Position numbers and translations under genes: made by a program. Below are positions 38,726-46,340 of a stretch of DNA of 64,000 bases, piece by piece. This DNA comes from UBA6059 sp965227155 (GTDB lineage Bacteria; Bacteroidota; Bacteroidia; Cytophagales; Cyclobacteriaceae). Location of the stretch: positions 1,984,001-2,048,000 of the forward strand of contig OZ245731.1 of the NCBI GenBank assembly GCA_965227155.1. Direction: 5' to 3'. The notes under the pieces were generated by a model that searched no databases, was not told the origin of the DNA, and saw only the letters and a program-made list of their open reading frames with translations. The first letter of the stretch is position 1. Every line of letters begins with the position of its first letter.

Positions 38726-39598
38726 TCATTCATTAGCGCAATGTTCGCGCTCGTATTCTATCTCAATGGTCTGGTGATTGATTCCGCATTCCTTCACGAT
38801 GCGGCGTGCTGCCTTTTTCAGGGACAATAGTTTTTCCTGCTCCAGGTCATCAGGTACTACCAAATGCATGGTGAGCACATGATATTCACCATCCATGGTC
38901 CAAATCTGCAGGTCATGAATATCTTTTACACCTTCTAACTTCAATAAATCATGGCGCACATTGGTAAGGTCAATATTGGCGGGCACGGCTTGCAGGAATA
39001 TTTTTAATGCCAACCAGAGGTTTTTAATTGCATTGAATAGTATGAAACCAGCTACGGCTAATGATAACAGTGGATCTATGATATACCATCCAAAAGCATA
39101 AATTATACTTCCGCCAATAAGTACCGCTACCCAGCCGAGCACATCCTCAAGCAAATGAAGCCTGAAGACCTTTTGATTGAGGCCTTGCTCTTTGCTGAGC
39201 TGAAATACTGCCGCACCATTGAACAATATACCGATAACTGCTAATAGCATCATGCCATCCGCTTTTACAGGTTCTGGAGAGATAAACCGTGGTATTGCAT
39301 GGTATATAATTATTCCCGACCCAATGATCAGTATCAATGAGTTCACTAGGGCAGAGACCGTAGACAATCTTCGGTAGCCATAGCTGTAGTTTCTGTTGCC
39401 GGTTTTCCCTGAAAAATATTCGAGCAATAGACCCAATCCGAGGGCGAAAGTATCACCCAGGTCATGAAGCGCATCCGAAAGAATGGCCATGCTGTTGGTG
39501 TAATAACCTCCCGCAAACTCAATGATGGTAAATACAAGATTTAGCCCGAAAGCTATCTTTAAACTTTTTGACCCATGATGGTGATGATGGTGCCCCAT
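38726..39598 (-). CDS. Cation diffusion facilitator (zinc-type) transporter
   Basis: 290 residues with six predicted membrane helices and a cytoplasmic C-terminal domain (about 205-285). The transport site is visible as His45/Asp49 in helix 2 (SDALHDLGD) and His148/Asp152 in helix 5 (LHLLED). The HxxxD pair in both helices is typical of zinc-transporting CDF proteins, which exchange Zn2+ for protons across the inner membrane. The N-terminus is MGHHHHHHGS, a natural hexahistidine stretch with mixed CAC/CAT codons, presumably a metal-binding tail. The ATG overlaps the methyltransferase stop (TAATG), so it is translationally coupled to that gene and is last in the polyketide operon. Zinc is the likeliest substrate; cobalt, cadmium or manganese cannot be ruled out. 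Confidence 0.9.
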   Translation of the reverse strand: MGHHHHHHGSKSLKIAFGLNLVFTIIEFAGGYYTNSMAILSDALHDLGDTFALGLGLLLEYFSGKTGNRNYSYGYRRLSTVSALVNSLILIIGSGIIIYHAIPRFISPEPVKADGMMLLAVIGILFNGAAVFQLSKEQGLNQKVFRLHLLEDVLGWVAVLIGGSIIYAFGWYIIDPLLSLAVAGFILFNAIKNLWLALKIFLQAVPANIDLTNVRHDLLKLEGVKDIHDLQIWTMDGEYHVLTMHLVVPDDLEQEKLLSLKKAARRIVKECGINHQTIEIEYEREHCANE

Positions 39599-40299
39599 TA
39601 TTTTTCAATAATTACTTGCCAGCGAAATGCCCATCGCCACCGAATAATATAATGACTGATGCCCGCGGATTGAAATATTTTGGCCAATTCTTTTTTGTGA
39701 AAGCCACGCGCCACAGATATGGCAGCATCATGCTGAACCATGGCAGACTTAGAAAACCAACGTGTCAGCAGCTTGATGGCATAATAAGCAAACCAGTGCC
39801 GCTGTAAATCATTGATAATTATGCCAAGGTTACTCTGAGCATAAGCGCTATGAAACAGCTTCTGTAAGGCAGTTTCATCAAAATGATGGGTGAAAAGACT
39901 GGCATGGAAGAGGTCGAATTTTCTTTCAGTAAATGACTGATCAAAAATATCTGTAGTAAGAAAACTGATCTCCGGATACGCCTTGCAATGTTCGCGAGCA
40001 TAATCAATGATATACGGATTAGCATCGACACCCGTCAGCTGTAGTTTGATCTGGTGCTTTCTGGCCCACCTTGCCATATGAATGAGAATGTCTCCTCCAC
40101 CACAGCCCAGGTCAACTAGAGAATAGCTCGGCTGGCTGGGATGCTTTTTGATGAAATATTTTAAAGCCTCGAGGCTGATATAATTGCCACCCAGTTTTTG
40201 GTTGATGTAGTCCAGCTCTTTCAAGGTCTGGATGATGATGTCCCCTGATTCATCCAGGTCATCCATCCATTCTCGTTGATATGAACGCTTATTGAGCAT
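39598..40299 (-). CDS. Class I SAM-dependent methyltransferase of polyketide operon
   Basis: From the ATG at 40299 the protein has 233 residues. I prefer this start (MLNKRSYQRE) to the one at 40347, because it overlaps the polyketide synthase stop by 11 bases and the longer version adds 16 unconserved-looking residues. SAM-binding motif I is LVDLGCGGGD (61-70) and the acidic motif after strand 2 is GVDANP (90-95). The FHASLFTHH stretch near 130 suits an O- or C-methylating enzyme of the UbiE/Coq-like group. Genes of this kind next to type III polyketide synthases methylate the aromatic product, as SrsB does in Streptomyces phenolic-lipid synthesis. The exact position methylated is unknown. 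Its stop overlaps the CDF start. Confidence 0.82.
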   Translation of the reverse strand: MLNKRSYQREWMDDLDESGDIIIQTLKELDYINQKLGGNYISLEALKYFIKKHPSQPSYSLVDLGCGGGDILIHMARWARKHQIKLQLTGVDANPYIIDYAREHCKAYPEISFLTTDIFDQSFTERKFDLFHASLFTHHFDETALQKLFHSAYAQSNLGIIINDLQRHWFAYYAIKLLTRWFSKSAMVQHDAAISVARGFHKKELAKIFQSAGISHYIIRWRWAFRWQVIIEK

Positions 40300-41383
40300 A
40301 CACTTTGAGTAGCATGCTTTCCAGGGTAAGTCCGGGCCCAAAGGCAAAGCTTAGTACCTGCTTGTCGTGATCTTCAGCATTTAGCCGATCCATGAGTTTG
40401 CGCAATACGAACAACACCGTAGGGGATGACATATTGCCATATGCGCGCAAAACTTCGTAGGCTAGCTGATTAGCTTCTTTGGAAATACCAAGCGCCTGTT
40501 CTATAGCCTGGAGAATACGTTTCCCACCCGGATGAATCGCATAATAGTCGATCTGACTAGTGCCACCGGCCTGTGCCATCAGACGATTGGTTAAAGTGCC
40601 AATCCCTTCACGAATCATATCGGGCACATAGGTGGACAGCTTCATTTCAAAACCAAAATCGCTGATCCGCCAGGCCATATCATCCTTTCCTTTGGGTACA
40701 ATATCGCAGTGGAAACCTTCAAAGCAAAAGCTTTTCTTCCCAGGTTTTGACTCTACAATAACGGCTGCCGCACCATCGCCAAATAGCGCATTGCTTAGTA
40801 AGCTGTCTTGATCTTTTTCTTTTTGAAAATGAATACTGCATAGCTCAAGGCAAACGATCAAAACTTTTGCATTAGGGTTGTTCTTACAAAACTGATCGGC
40901 AAGTTTCAATGCATTGAATGCTGCGTAGCATCCCATATAGTTGATGGCGGTGCGTTCTACATGGGGTGATAGATTGAGCGCAGCAACCAGCTCTAGATCC
41001 AGCCCTGGCGCATACATGCCGGTGCAACTGGCCGTAATCAGGTGGGTGGTTTCTGCTATAGAAGATGAATCAGCCATATCCATTATGGCCGCAAGGGCTA
41101 ATGGCAGGGCTTCTTTTTGGTAGAGGGTCATCCTATCCCGTACAGAGGGGAATGGATCAAGACCTTTATTGTTTGGGTAGAACTGAAAATCACCGATAGA
41201 TTTGGTGTAATCCTCAAGCACGGAATAACGGTACTGTATCCCACTAGCACGGTATAGTACTTCCAGCTCATGTGCTTCCGATGTTGAAAAATCCAGTGCT
41301 TCTACCATAAAATCCGCTATGGCCCTCTGCGATATTTTATGCGATGGATTTGCTGTACCTATGGCTGTGATGTATGATTGCAT
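40289..41383 (-). CDS. Type III polyketide synthase (chalcone/stilbene synthase superfamily)
   Basis: 364 residues, a usual length. The catalytic triad is complete: Cys152 (NYMGCYAAF), His284 (AIHPGGKR) and Asn317 (AYGNMSSP), with the FGPGL loop at 348-352. The thiolase-fold homodimer condenses malonyl-CoA onto an acyl-CoA starter and cyclises the chain to a resorcinol or pyrone. The product cannot be read from sequence. The neighbours, a methyltransferase translated from the same message and a divergent UbiA-like prenyltransferase, suggest a methylated and possibly prenylated phenolic lipid or quinone. An FAD monooxygenase, often part of such clusters, is absent here. The start at 41383 is 82 bases from the UbiA-like gene's ATG, leaving room for a shared divergent control region, though no convincing promoter box was found. 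Confidence 0.92.
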   Translation of the reverse strand: MQSYITAIGTANPSHKISQRAIADFMVEALDFSTSEAHELEVLYRASGIQYRYSVLEDYTKSIGDFQFYPNNKGLDPFPSVRDRMTLYQKEALPLALAAIMDMADSSSIAETTHLITASCTGMYAPGLDLELVAALNLSPHVERTAINYMGCYAAFNALKLADQFCKNNPNAKVLIVCLELCSIHFQKEKDQDSLLSNALFGDGAAAVIVESKPGKKSFCFEGFHCDIVPKGKDDMAWRISDFGFEMKLSTYVPDMIREGIGTLTNRLMAQAGGTSQIDYYAIHPGGKRILQAIEQALGISKEANQLAYEVLRAYGNMSSPTVLFVLRKLMDRLNAEDHDKQVLSFAFGPGLTLESMLLKVYAQ

Positions 41384-41465
41384 AATTGGTTTTAGCGGTA
41401 TTCGCTATGGGCGTCCTATAATAATCAAATTCAAACTAACTTGTTGCAGAATAGAAGGAATTAAA

Positions 41466-42344
41466 ATGAAGAAGAGCACATGGCAACACCTGAGAATACC
41501 CTTTTCCTTTTTCTTGCTGCCTGTTTTCCTTTTTGCTTCCAGCGTTGCTGTTGACTGGCAATGGTCCGATTTCTTGCTGATTGCTGCGATTCTTCATTTG
41601 CTGGTATATCCTGCCAGTAACGGTTACAATTCTTATTTTGATAAAGACGAAAAAAGCATAGGCGGAGTTAAAAACCCGCTTAAGGTAAGCAAGGAATTGT
41701 ATTACGTTTCCTTGCTGCTTGATTTGGTTGGCTTATTGTTGGCCTTATGGATAGGATGGGTGTTTACAATTATGGTGCTGATATATGGTATGGTTTCTAA
41801 AGCATACAGCCATCCCTCTGTTCGTTTGAAAAAATATCCTATCCTTGGCTGGGTGGTAGCTGGCTTTTTCCAGGGCTATTTTACATTTATCATGGTTTAT
41901 CAGGGGCTGCACCATGTAGAGGTCAGTGATTTAGCACAATGGTCCATTCAGTTTCCTGCCCTGCTCAGCAGCATGCTGCTATGGGGAAGCTACCCTATGA
42001 CACAGGTTTATCAGCATGAGGAAGATGCTAAACGGGGGGATCAGACCATTAGCCTTAGGCTAGGTGTTTTGGGAACCTTTCATTTTACCGCAGCATTTTT
42101 CAGCCTGGCCAATATTGGCTTTCTGTATTATTACCATCAATATTATGCCTTGGGATTTGCTATAGCTTTTCAGGCTTTTCTGATACCAATGTTGATTTAT
42201 TTTTTGATCTGGTATAGGAAAGTAAGGCGGTCTACAACCTACGCTGATTTTGACCATACCATGCGGCTCAACATGATCTCCTCGGTAATGCTGAATTTGT
42301 TTTTTGCAGGTGTAATATCCTGGCTACAAATCAACCTTTTTTAA
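41466..42344 (+). CDS. UbiA-family prenyltransferase (integral membrane)
   Basis: From the ATG at 41466 (MKKSTWQHLR) the protein has 292 residues and about eight hydrophobic segments. The open frame from 41319 is too long and would run into the divergent gene. The first aspartate-rich motif is NGYNSYFDKDEKS (52-64), an altered form of the usual NDxxDxxxD. The second is VYQHEEDAKRGDQTIS (181-196). UbiA enzymes transfer an isoprenoid diphosphate to an aromatic acceptor at the membrane with Mg2+. Because the neighbour makes a polyketide, the acceptor may be the resorcinol or phenolic product of the divergent operon. The changed first motif may alter the donor. It ends four bases into the convergent small antitoxin-like gene. 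Confidence 0.8.
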   Translation: MKKSTWQHLRIPFSFFLLPVFLFASSVAVDWQWSDFLLIAAILHLLVYPASNGYNSYFDKDEKSIGGVKNPLKVSKELYYVSLLLDLVGLLLALWIGWVFTIMVLIYGMVSKAYSHPSVRLKKYPILGWVVAGFFQGYFTFIMVYQGLHHVEVSDLAQWSIQFPALLSSMLLWGSYPMTQVYQHEEDAKRGDQTISLRLGVLGTFHFTAAFFSLANIGFLYYYHQYYALGFAIAFQAFLIPMLIYFLIWYRKVRRSTTYADFDHTMRLNMISSVMLNLFFAGVISWLQINLF

Positions 42345-42505
42345 TACTTAGCTCTTCTCTTTTTTGCTTTTTTGGAGGCAGATTTGAAGAATTCAATTTC
42401 TTCTTCTGGAGTCATTTTGGATATTTTAGATGCTAAATCTGCACGTAATTTGTGTTGCAATTCAATAGCGTCTACTTCTTCTTCACTCTTAATTTTGGTT
42501 TCCAT
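42341..42505 (-). CDS. Small antitoxin-like protein, 54 residues
   Basis: Translated by hand from the ATG at 42505 to TAA at 42341. It begins METKIKSEEEVDAIELQH, has SKMTPEEEIEFF in the middle, and ends in a lysine/arginine-rich tail (SKKAKKRRAKY). It overlaps the end of the PIN-domain gene by 17 bases, so the two were one unit. Short proteins with a K/R-rich end and an M(T/S)xEEE motif commonly sit after PIN genes of this kind in Bacteroidota. I call it antitoxin-like on position and features; no family was verified. It also overlaps the UbiA-like gene end by four bases. Confidence 0.65.
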   Translation of the reverse strand: METKIKSEEEVDAIELQHKLRADLASKISKMTPEEEIEFFKSASKKAKKRRAKY

Positions 42506-42956
42506 AATTTAGAAGTTCTCTAGGTGTCCTAATCTCTAGAACGTTATATCCATATTTTAGATTTACTGCATTGTAAAGTCTGATTTTATTCAAATTTACA
42601 ATGTGCTTAAAATTCCAGCTTGCTAAAATATTAATCCCATTTACTGTTGCGGTCGCAATGTGTCGACAATCAGTTAAACTTGTTGGTCCTACAATTCCTT
42701 CCAATAAATACTTGTCAGCTAATTCAATAGCTTCTTTATTATAATCTACATAAACTCTATTCTCATCATTTATTTGATCGAAAAAATTTCTGACATGAAA
42801 GGGTGCATTTTCCAATTCAGCATCTCACAATGCAGAGGTAGCAATTCTGAAAATTTTATTATCCACTGAATTAAAAAACAATTCAGTCCAGTGTTTAAAT
42901 TCTTTGTCAAAAAAACCCCCAACTACTGAGGTATCTACATAAACAAGTTTTCGCAT
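42489..42956 (-). pseudogene. PIN-domain (VapC-like) gene with in-frame TGA
   Basis: Start MRKLVYVDTSVVGGFF at 42956. The frame reads 43 residues, meets TGA at 42827-42825, and continues in the same frame to 42489, ending NYGNQN. Read through, it gives a full-length PIN protein of about 155 residues. The ribonuclease acidic residues are present: Asp8 (VDTS), Glu of DAELENA just after the stop, Asp of SLTDCRHIA, and the downstream SWNFKH. The upstream extension to 43010 is spurious. A single base substitution explains the stop (no frameshift), so the toxin is probably inactive unless there is readthrough, a strain-specific mutation or a base error. Known PIN toxins cleave tRNA or rRNA and pair with a small antitoxin. 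Confidence 0.8.
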
Positions 42957-43006
42957 TATTGTTATAAAACATAGGCCTAAGCAATATAAAAATAAACAAA
43001 TGGAAA

Positions 43007-44365
43007 TCACATCACCCCCTGTGCAATGGTAGCATTGGCCACTTTCACAAATCCCGCAATATTGGCACCTTTTACATAATTGATGTGATTATTACCTTCA
43101 TCCCCATAGTTTACGCATTGCTTATGTATTTTCTCCATTATACTCTTAAGCTTAGCTTCCAACTCCTCTTCTGTCCACATCAGGCGCATGCTGTTTTGTG
43201 TCATTTCCAGTCCTGATACGGCAACACCACCGGCATTGGCTGCCTTGCTGGGGCCATACAGCACTTTGGCTTCCTGGAAGACGTGGATTGCCTCTAAAGT
43301 GCTCGGCATATTGGCACCTTCACCTATGGCTTTGCAACCGTTTTTGACTAATGTTCGTGCTTCATCACCGTTGATTTCATTTTGAGTAGCCGAGGGGAAA
43401 GCTATATCGCAGGGAACACTCCAGGGTCGTTCTCCTTCAAAATATTTGGCTTTAGGATACTGCTTTGTATACTCGTGAATACGACCTCTTTTTACATTTT
43501 TAAGGTCTTTTACATATTCTAGCTTTTCAAAATCAATTCCATCAGGATCATGAATATAGCCTGATGAATCGGACATAGTGTAGACACTTCCACCCAATTG
43601 CAGCACCTTTTCTACCGTATACTGGGCCACATTACCAGACCCGCTAACCACACATTTTTTGTCCTTGATATCATCGCCAATATGGTTTAGCATATTCTGA
43701 ACAAAATACACACAGCCATAGCCGGTAGCTTCCTTGCGAATAAGACTACCGCCAAAGGCAACATCCTTACCCGTTAGAATTCCTGTAAATTCATCCTTCA
43801 TGCGCTTGTATTGACCAAACATGTAGCTGATTTCACGTGCGCCCACACCGATATCCCCTGCGGGTACATCCATGTCTTTGCCAATGTATTTTGACAACTG
43901 CGTCATAAAGGCCTGGCAGAATCGCATGACCTCACGGTCTGATTTGCCTTTTGGATCAAAATTGGCGCCTCCTTTTCCACCTCCCATGGGAAGGGTGGTT
44001 AGGCTATTCTTGAATATCTGCTCAAAAGCCAAAAACTTAAGCACACCTTCATTTACTGTGGGGTGAAAACGTAGGCCACCTTTGTAAGGCCCAATGGCAT
44101 TGTTGAATTGAACCCTGAATCCACGGTCCGCATGAATTACACCTTTATCGTCCTCCCAGGTTACCCGAAATGAGATCACCCGATCTGGCTCAGTGAGGCG
44201 TTCCATGATATAATGGTCGATGTATTTCTTGTTTTCCAGCAGGAAAGGAGCAATCGAACTAACGAACTCTTCCACTGCCTGATAGAATTCTGGCTGGCCT
44301 GGGTTTCTCTTTTTCAGGCCTTTCATAAATTTCTTTACGTACTTCTCAGGATTCATAGGGGTCAA
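43007..44365 (-). CDS. gdhA: NADP-type glutamate dehydrogenase
   Basis: 452 residues from ATG 44365 (an alternative ATG at 44356, MNPEKY, is only three codons later). The catalytic lysine lies in LPMGGGKGGANFDPKG (Lys131), preceded by GPYKGGLRFHP (92-102). Further signatures are PAGDIGVGAREI and the nucleotide-binding GSGNVAQ. This matches the hexameric bacterial GdhA family, which reversibly aminates 2-oxoglutarate with NADPH, assimilating ammonium. It is cytosolic. It follows the aminotransferase gene by 44 bases in the same direction, so both may be cotranscribed in nitrogen or amino-acid metabolism. Its end is 50 bases from the disrupted PIN gene. Confidence 0.95.
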   Translation of the reverse strand: MTPMNPEKYVKKFMKGLKKRNPGQPEFYQAVEEFVSSIAPFLLENKKYIDHYIMERLTEPDRVISFRVTWEDDKGVIHADRGFRVQFNNAIGPYKGGLRFHPTVNEGVLKFLAFEQIFKNSLTTLPMGGGKGGANFDPKGKSDREVMRFCQAFMTQLSKYIGKDMDVPAGDIGVGAREISYMFGQYKRMKDEFTGILTGKDVAFGGSLIRKEATGYGCVYFVQNMLNHIGDDIKDKKCVVSGSGNVAQYTVEKVLQLGGSVYTMSDSSGYIHDPDGIDFEKLEYVKDLKNVKRGRIHEYTKQYPKAKYFEGERPWSVPCDIAFPSATQNEINGDEARTLVKNGCKAIGEGANMPSTLEAIHVFQEAKVLYGPSKAANAGGVAVSGLEMTQNSMRLMWTEEELEAKLKSIMEKIHKQCVNYGDEGNNHINYVKGANIAGFVKVANATIAQGVM

Positions 44366-44409
44366 TGTTTATATCTGAAAAACAGGAATTTAATAAATTA
44401 ATGGCACTC

Positions 44410-45582
44410 TCAATGGCTTTTGCGCATGGCTTTTTCTATTCGGTCGAGTGCTTTTTCCAGCACCTCATGAGAAGTGGCAAAGCTGATACGCATATGTCCA
44501 ACTGCGCCATCTCCAAACCAAAAAGGAATGCCAGGTACCAATAGCACCTTTGCTTCTTTCAGCAAGTATTCCTGTAGCTCTTGTGAAGAAAACCCCGTTT
44601 TTTCAATATTAGGAAAGGCGAGATAGCAGCCCTCAGGTTCATGGCAGCTAAACCCCGGCACATCATTGAGTCCGGACACTACAAATGAACGCATGTTGTG
44701 CAAGTGTTCCATAAAGCCTTCCAGCCAGTCTTGAGCCCTGGTAAGGGCTGCTATAGCGGCAATTTGACCTACGGTATTGGCACCATGCACTGTGGATTCA
44801 TGCTGGCTTTGGGTGAAAATGCTTTGAAAAAGGTCCTGATCATGGGCCATCAATGCGCCTATCCGTAATCCTGCCAATCCATAGGATTTGCTAAAGCCTG
44901 TAATTGTGATGGTGCGCTTCCGGACTTCAGTGTTAAGTGATGCTATAGAGCAATAAGTATGTGGTTTGAAGATAATATCACTCCAAATTTCATCAGAAAG
45001 GATAAGAATATCTCTGGCTTGAGCAAGTTCAGCTATTGACATGAGCTCATCTTCCGTAAAAACTTTACCTGTAGGATTGAGGGGGTTGCACAGGCATATA
45101 AGCCGGGTTTTATCATTGACCAATAGCTTCAGGCTTTCAATATCCAATGTCTTTAGCCCTGGAGGGGTAGCAAGTCTTACAGGCTTTGCTCCGGCCGCTT
45201 CTATGCCATAGGCAAATAGAAAATCTACCGGATTAAAGATAATGGCTTCATCTCCCGGTTTCAATATTGCCTTACAGGTAAGATAGATACCATAAGCAGC
45301 ACTGTCCAAAGCAAGGACATTTTCTCTGGCTGTAGGAACTGCCCTTTTGGCTGAATAATATGCTGCTACGGCGGTTTGAAATTCAGGTAAACCCTGAGCA
45401 GGTCCGTAGTTTAAATGACCATGGCCCACATAGTCCTGTATGGCTTCTATAATTGGTGGGGCAACTTTGAAATCCGGGTCAGCCGCGGTTAAAGGGATAA
45501 CATCTTTGGCTACTGTAGCCCATCTATGATTGTAGGCCCTATGCCTGAGAGTATCAAAGTCAATATTGTGGGGGTCAAACAT
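44410..45582 (-). CDS. PLP-dependent aminotransferase class I/II
   Basis: 390 residues of the fold type I aspartate-aminotransferase superfamily. The PLP-binding lysine is Lys232 in TGFSKSYGLAGLRIG. NPLNPTG (166-172) and SDEIW (196-200) supply the cofactor-stacking and hydrogen-bonding residues, and the C-terminal Arg in HMRISFA likely binds the substrate carboxylate. Substrate is undetermined; aspartate, aromatic or alanine specificity is equally compatible, as is the related MalY/PatB group, although no lyase-specific signature stands out. It starts 17 bases after the response regulator stop and precedes gdhA, so regulator, aminotransferase and glutamate dehydrogenase may share a message. 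The glutamate it could supply or drain links it to gdhA. Confidence 0.88.
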   Translation of the reverse strand: MFDPHNIDFDTLRHRAYNHRWATVAKDVIPLTAADPDFKVAPPIIEAIQDYVGHGHLNYGPAQGLPEFQTAVAAYYSAKRAVPTARENVLALDSAAYGIYLTCKAILKPGDEAIIFNPVDFLFAYGIEAAGAKPVRLATPPGLKTLDIESLKLLVNDKTRLICLCNPLNPTGKVFTEDELMSIAELAQARDILILSDEIWSDIIFKPHTYCSIASLNTEVRKRTITITGFSKSYGLAGLRIGALMAHDQDLFQSIFTQSQHESTVHGANTVGQIAAIAALTRAQDWLEGFMEHLHNMRSFVVSGLNDVPGFSCHEPEGCYLAFPNIEKTGFSSQELQEYLLKEAKVLLVPGIPFWFGDGAVGHMRISFATSHEVLEKALDRIEKAMRKSH

Positions 45583-45599
45583 GGAGAGTTTATATCGTG

Positions 45600-45968
45600 C
45601 TACTCCACGATCATCGCCTTTATTTTATCGATCAACTCTTTTTCATCAAAAGGCTTCTGAACGGTATCTGTATTTTCAATCTGTTGGATTTTTTTGCCTG
45701 TTTCGGCATCTGACAAGGCAGTCACGAAAATAACAGGGATGGCATATTGTTGCCTGAGTAGCTGTATCGCTTCTATACCCGACATGTCGCCCAGTAGCAT
45801 CACATCCATCAAGATGAGGTTTGGGGCTTTCTCCTTAACTATGTCGAATACATTTTCGGCATAACCAAGTTTATCAACGATTTCAAAACCGTAGTTTGCC
45901 AGCAATTTCTCGAGGTGGAAGGCAGTTATTAAATTGTCTTCAACGATAAGGATTTTTTTCTGGGACAT
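45600..45968 (-). CDS. Single-domain response regulator (CheY-like)
   Basis: 122 residues, receiver domain only. Phosphoacceptor Asp55 (LILMDVML), acidic pair Glu10-Asp11 (IVEDN), Thr83 (FVTALS) and Lys105 (VQKPF) are all present, so it should be active. There is no DNA-binding or enzymatic output. Its likely kinase is the HisKA_2 protein at 46341, 372 bases upstream in the same direction. Bacteroidota often pair LytS-like or HisKA_2 kinases with short receivers. What it acts on, whether another phosphotransfer protein or a direct partner, is not encoded nearby. Confidence 0.9.
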   Translation of the reverse strand: MSQKKILIVEDNLITAFHLEKLLANYGFEIVDKLGYAENVFDIVKEKAPNLILMDVMLLGDMSGIEAIQLLRQQYAIPVIFVTALSDAETGKKIQQIENTDTVQKPFDEKELIDKIKAMIVE

Positions 45969-46340
45969 ACCCTTGTTCTAAAGTCCTGATAAATTAATAA
46001 ATATTCCGGTAATAATGAAGCCTAGTTATTATTACGGGTTTATCGGCAAATATCGCAATTTAATTACCGCAATATCAATTTTTAATGAAACGAATGTAAA
46101 TGATTCACTTGGTTTTTAATATCGACCAGACTGAGGTAACTATAAAGTGCAGAGAATCAATGAATAAGATATTTTTTCATTTAAAATTATAATAACTGAT
46201 ATTGAGAATAATTTGTAATGAAAAATTTTAAAGGCAGTGGAAATTTTTTGTTAATTACATAAACAAATAAGTGTGGCACTATTTTATATTAAAATAGTGC
46301 AATATATAAATTTTTGAAATTATTTTGAACAGGTTGATTT
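45969..46340. other. 372-bp AT-rich intergenic region
   Basis: No gene is visible here on either strand. It is strongly AT-rich, unlike flanking coding DNA, and contains one perfect palindrome near its right end (46276-46300). No TAnnTTTG box in the correct orientation for the regulator gene was convincing. The long gap suggests control sequences or an RNA leader. Confidence 0.6.
46276..46300. promoter_or_regulatory. Perfect 11-bp inverted repeat, TAT loop
   Basis: Arms 46276-46286 (GCACTATTTTA) and 46290-46300 (TAAAATAGTGC) match exactly, with a 3-nt centre. It lies about 40 nt after the stop of the minus-strand kinase gene. No T run follows on that strand, so it is not a standard terminator. 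It could be an operator or RNA-processing hairpin. Confidence 0.5.

Noticed and set aside
39569..39598. Vector contamination suspected from the hexahistidine start
   Set aside because: Mixed histidine codons, the overlap with the upstream gene and normal flanking genes argue for a native sequence.
40300..40347. Longer start for the methyltransferase (MPLGPDLPWK)
   Set aside because: It would overlap the polyketide synthase by 59 bases; the later ATG gives the normal 11-base overlap and normal length.
42825..42827. Selenocysteine decoding of the TGA in the PIN gene
   Set aside because: No conserved cysteine is expected there, and no selenocysteine insertion hairpin was evident; a nonsense mutation is simpler.
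42957..43010. N-terminal extension of the PIN gene start
   Set aside because: It adds a hydrophobic run of 18 residues before the standard MRKLVYVDTS start and lies in the intergenic gap.
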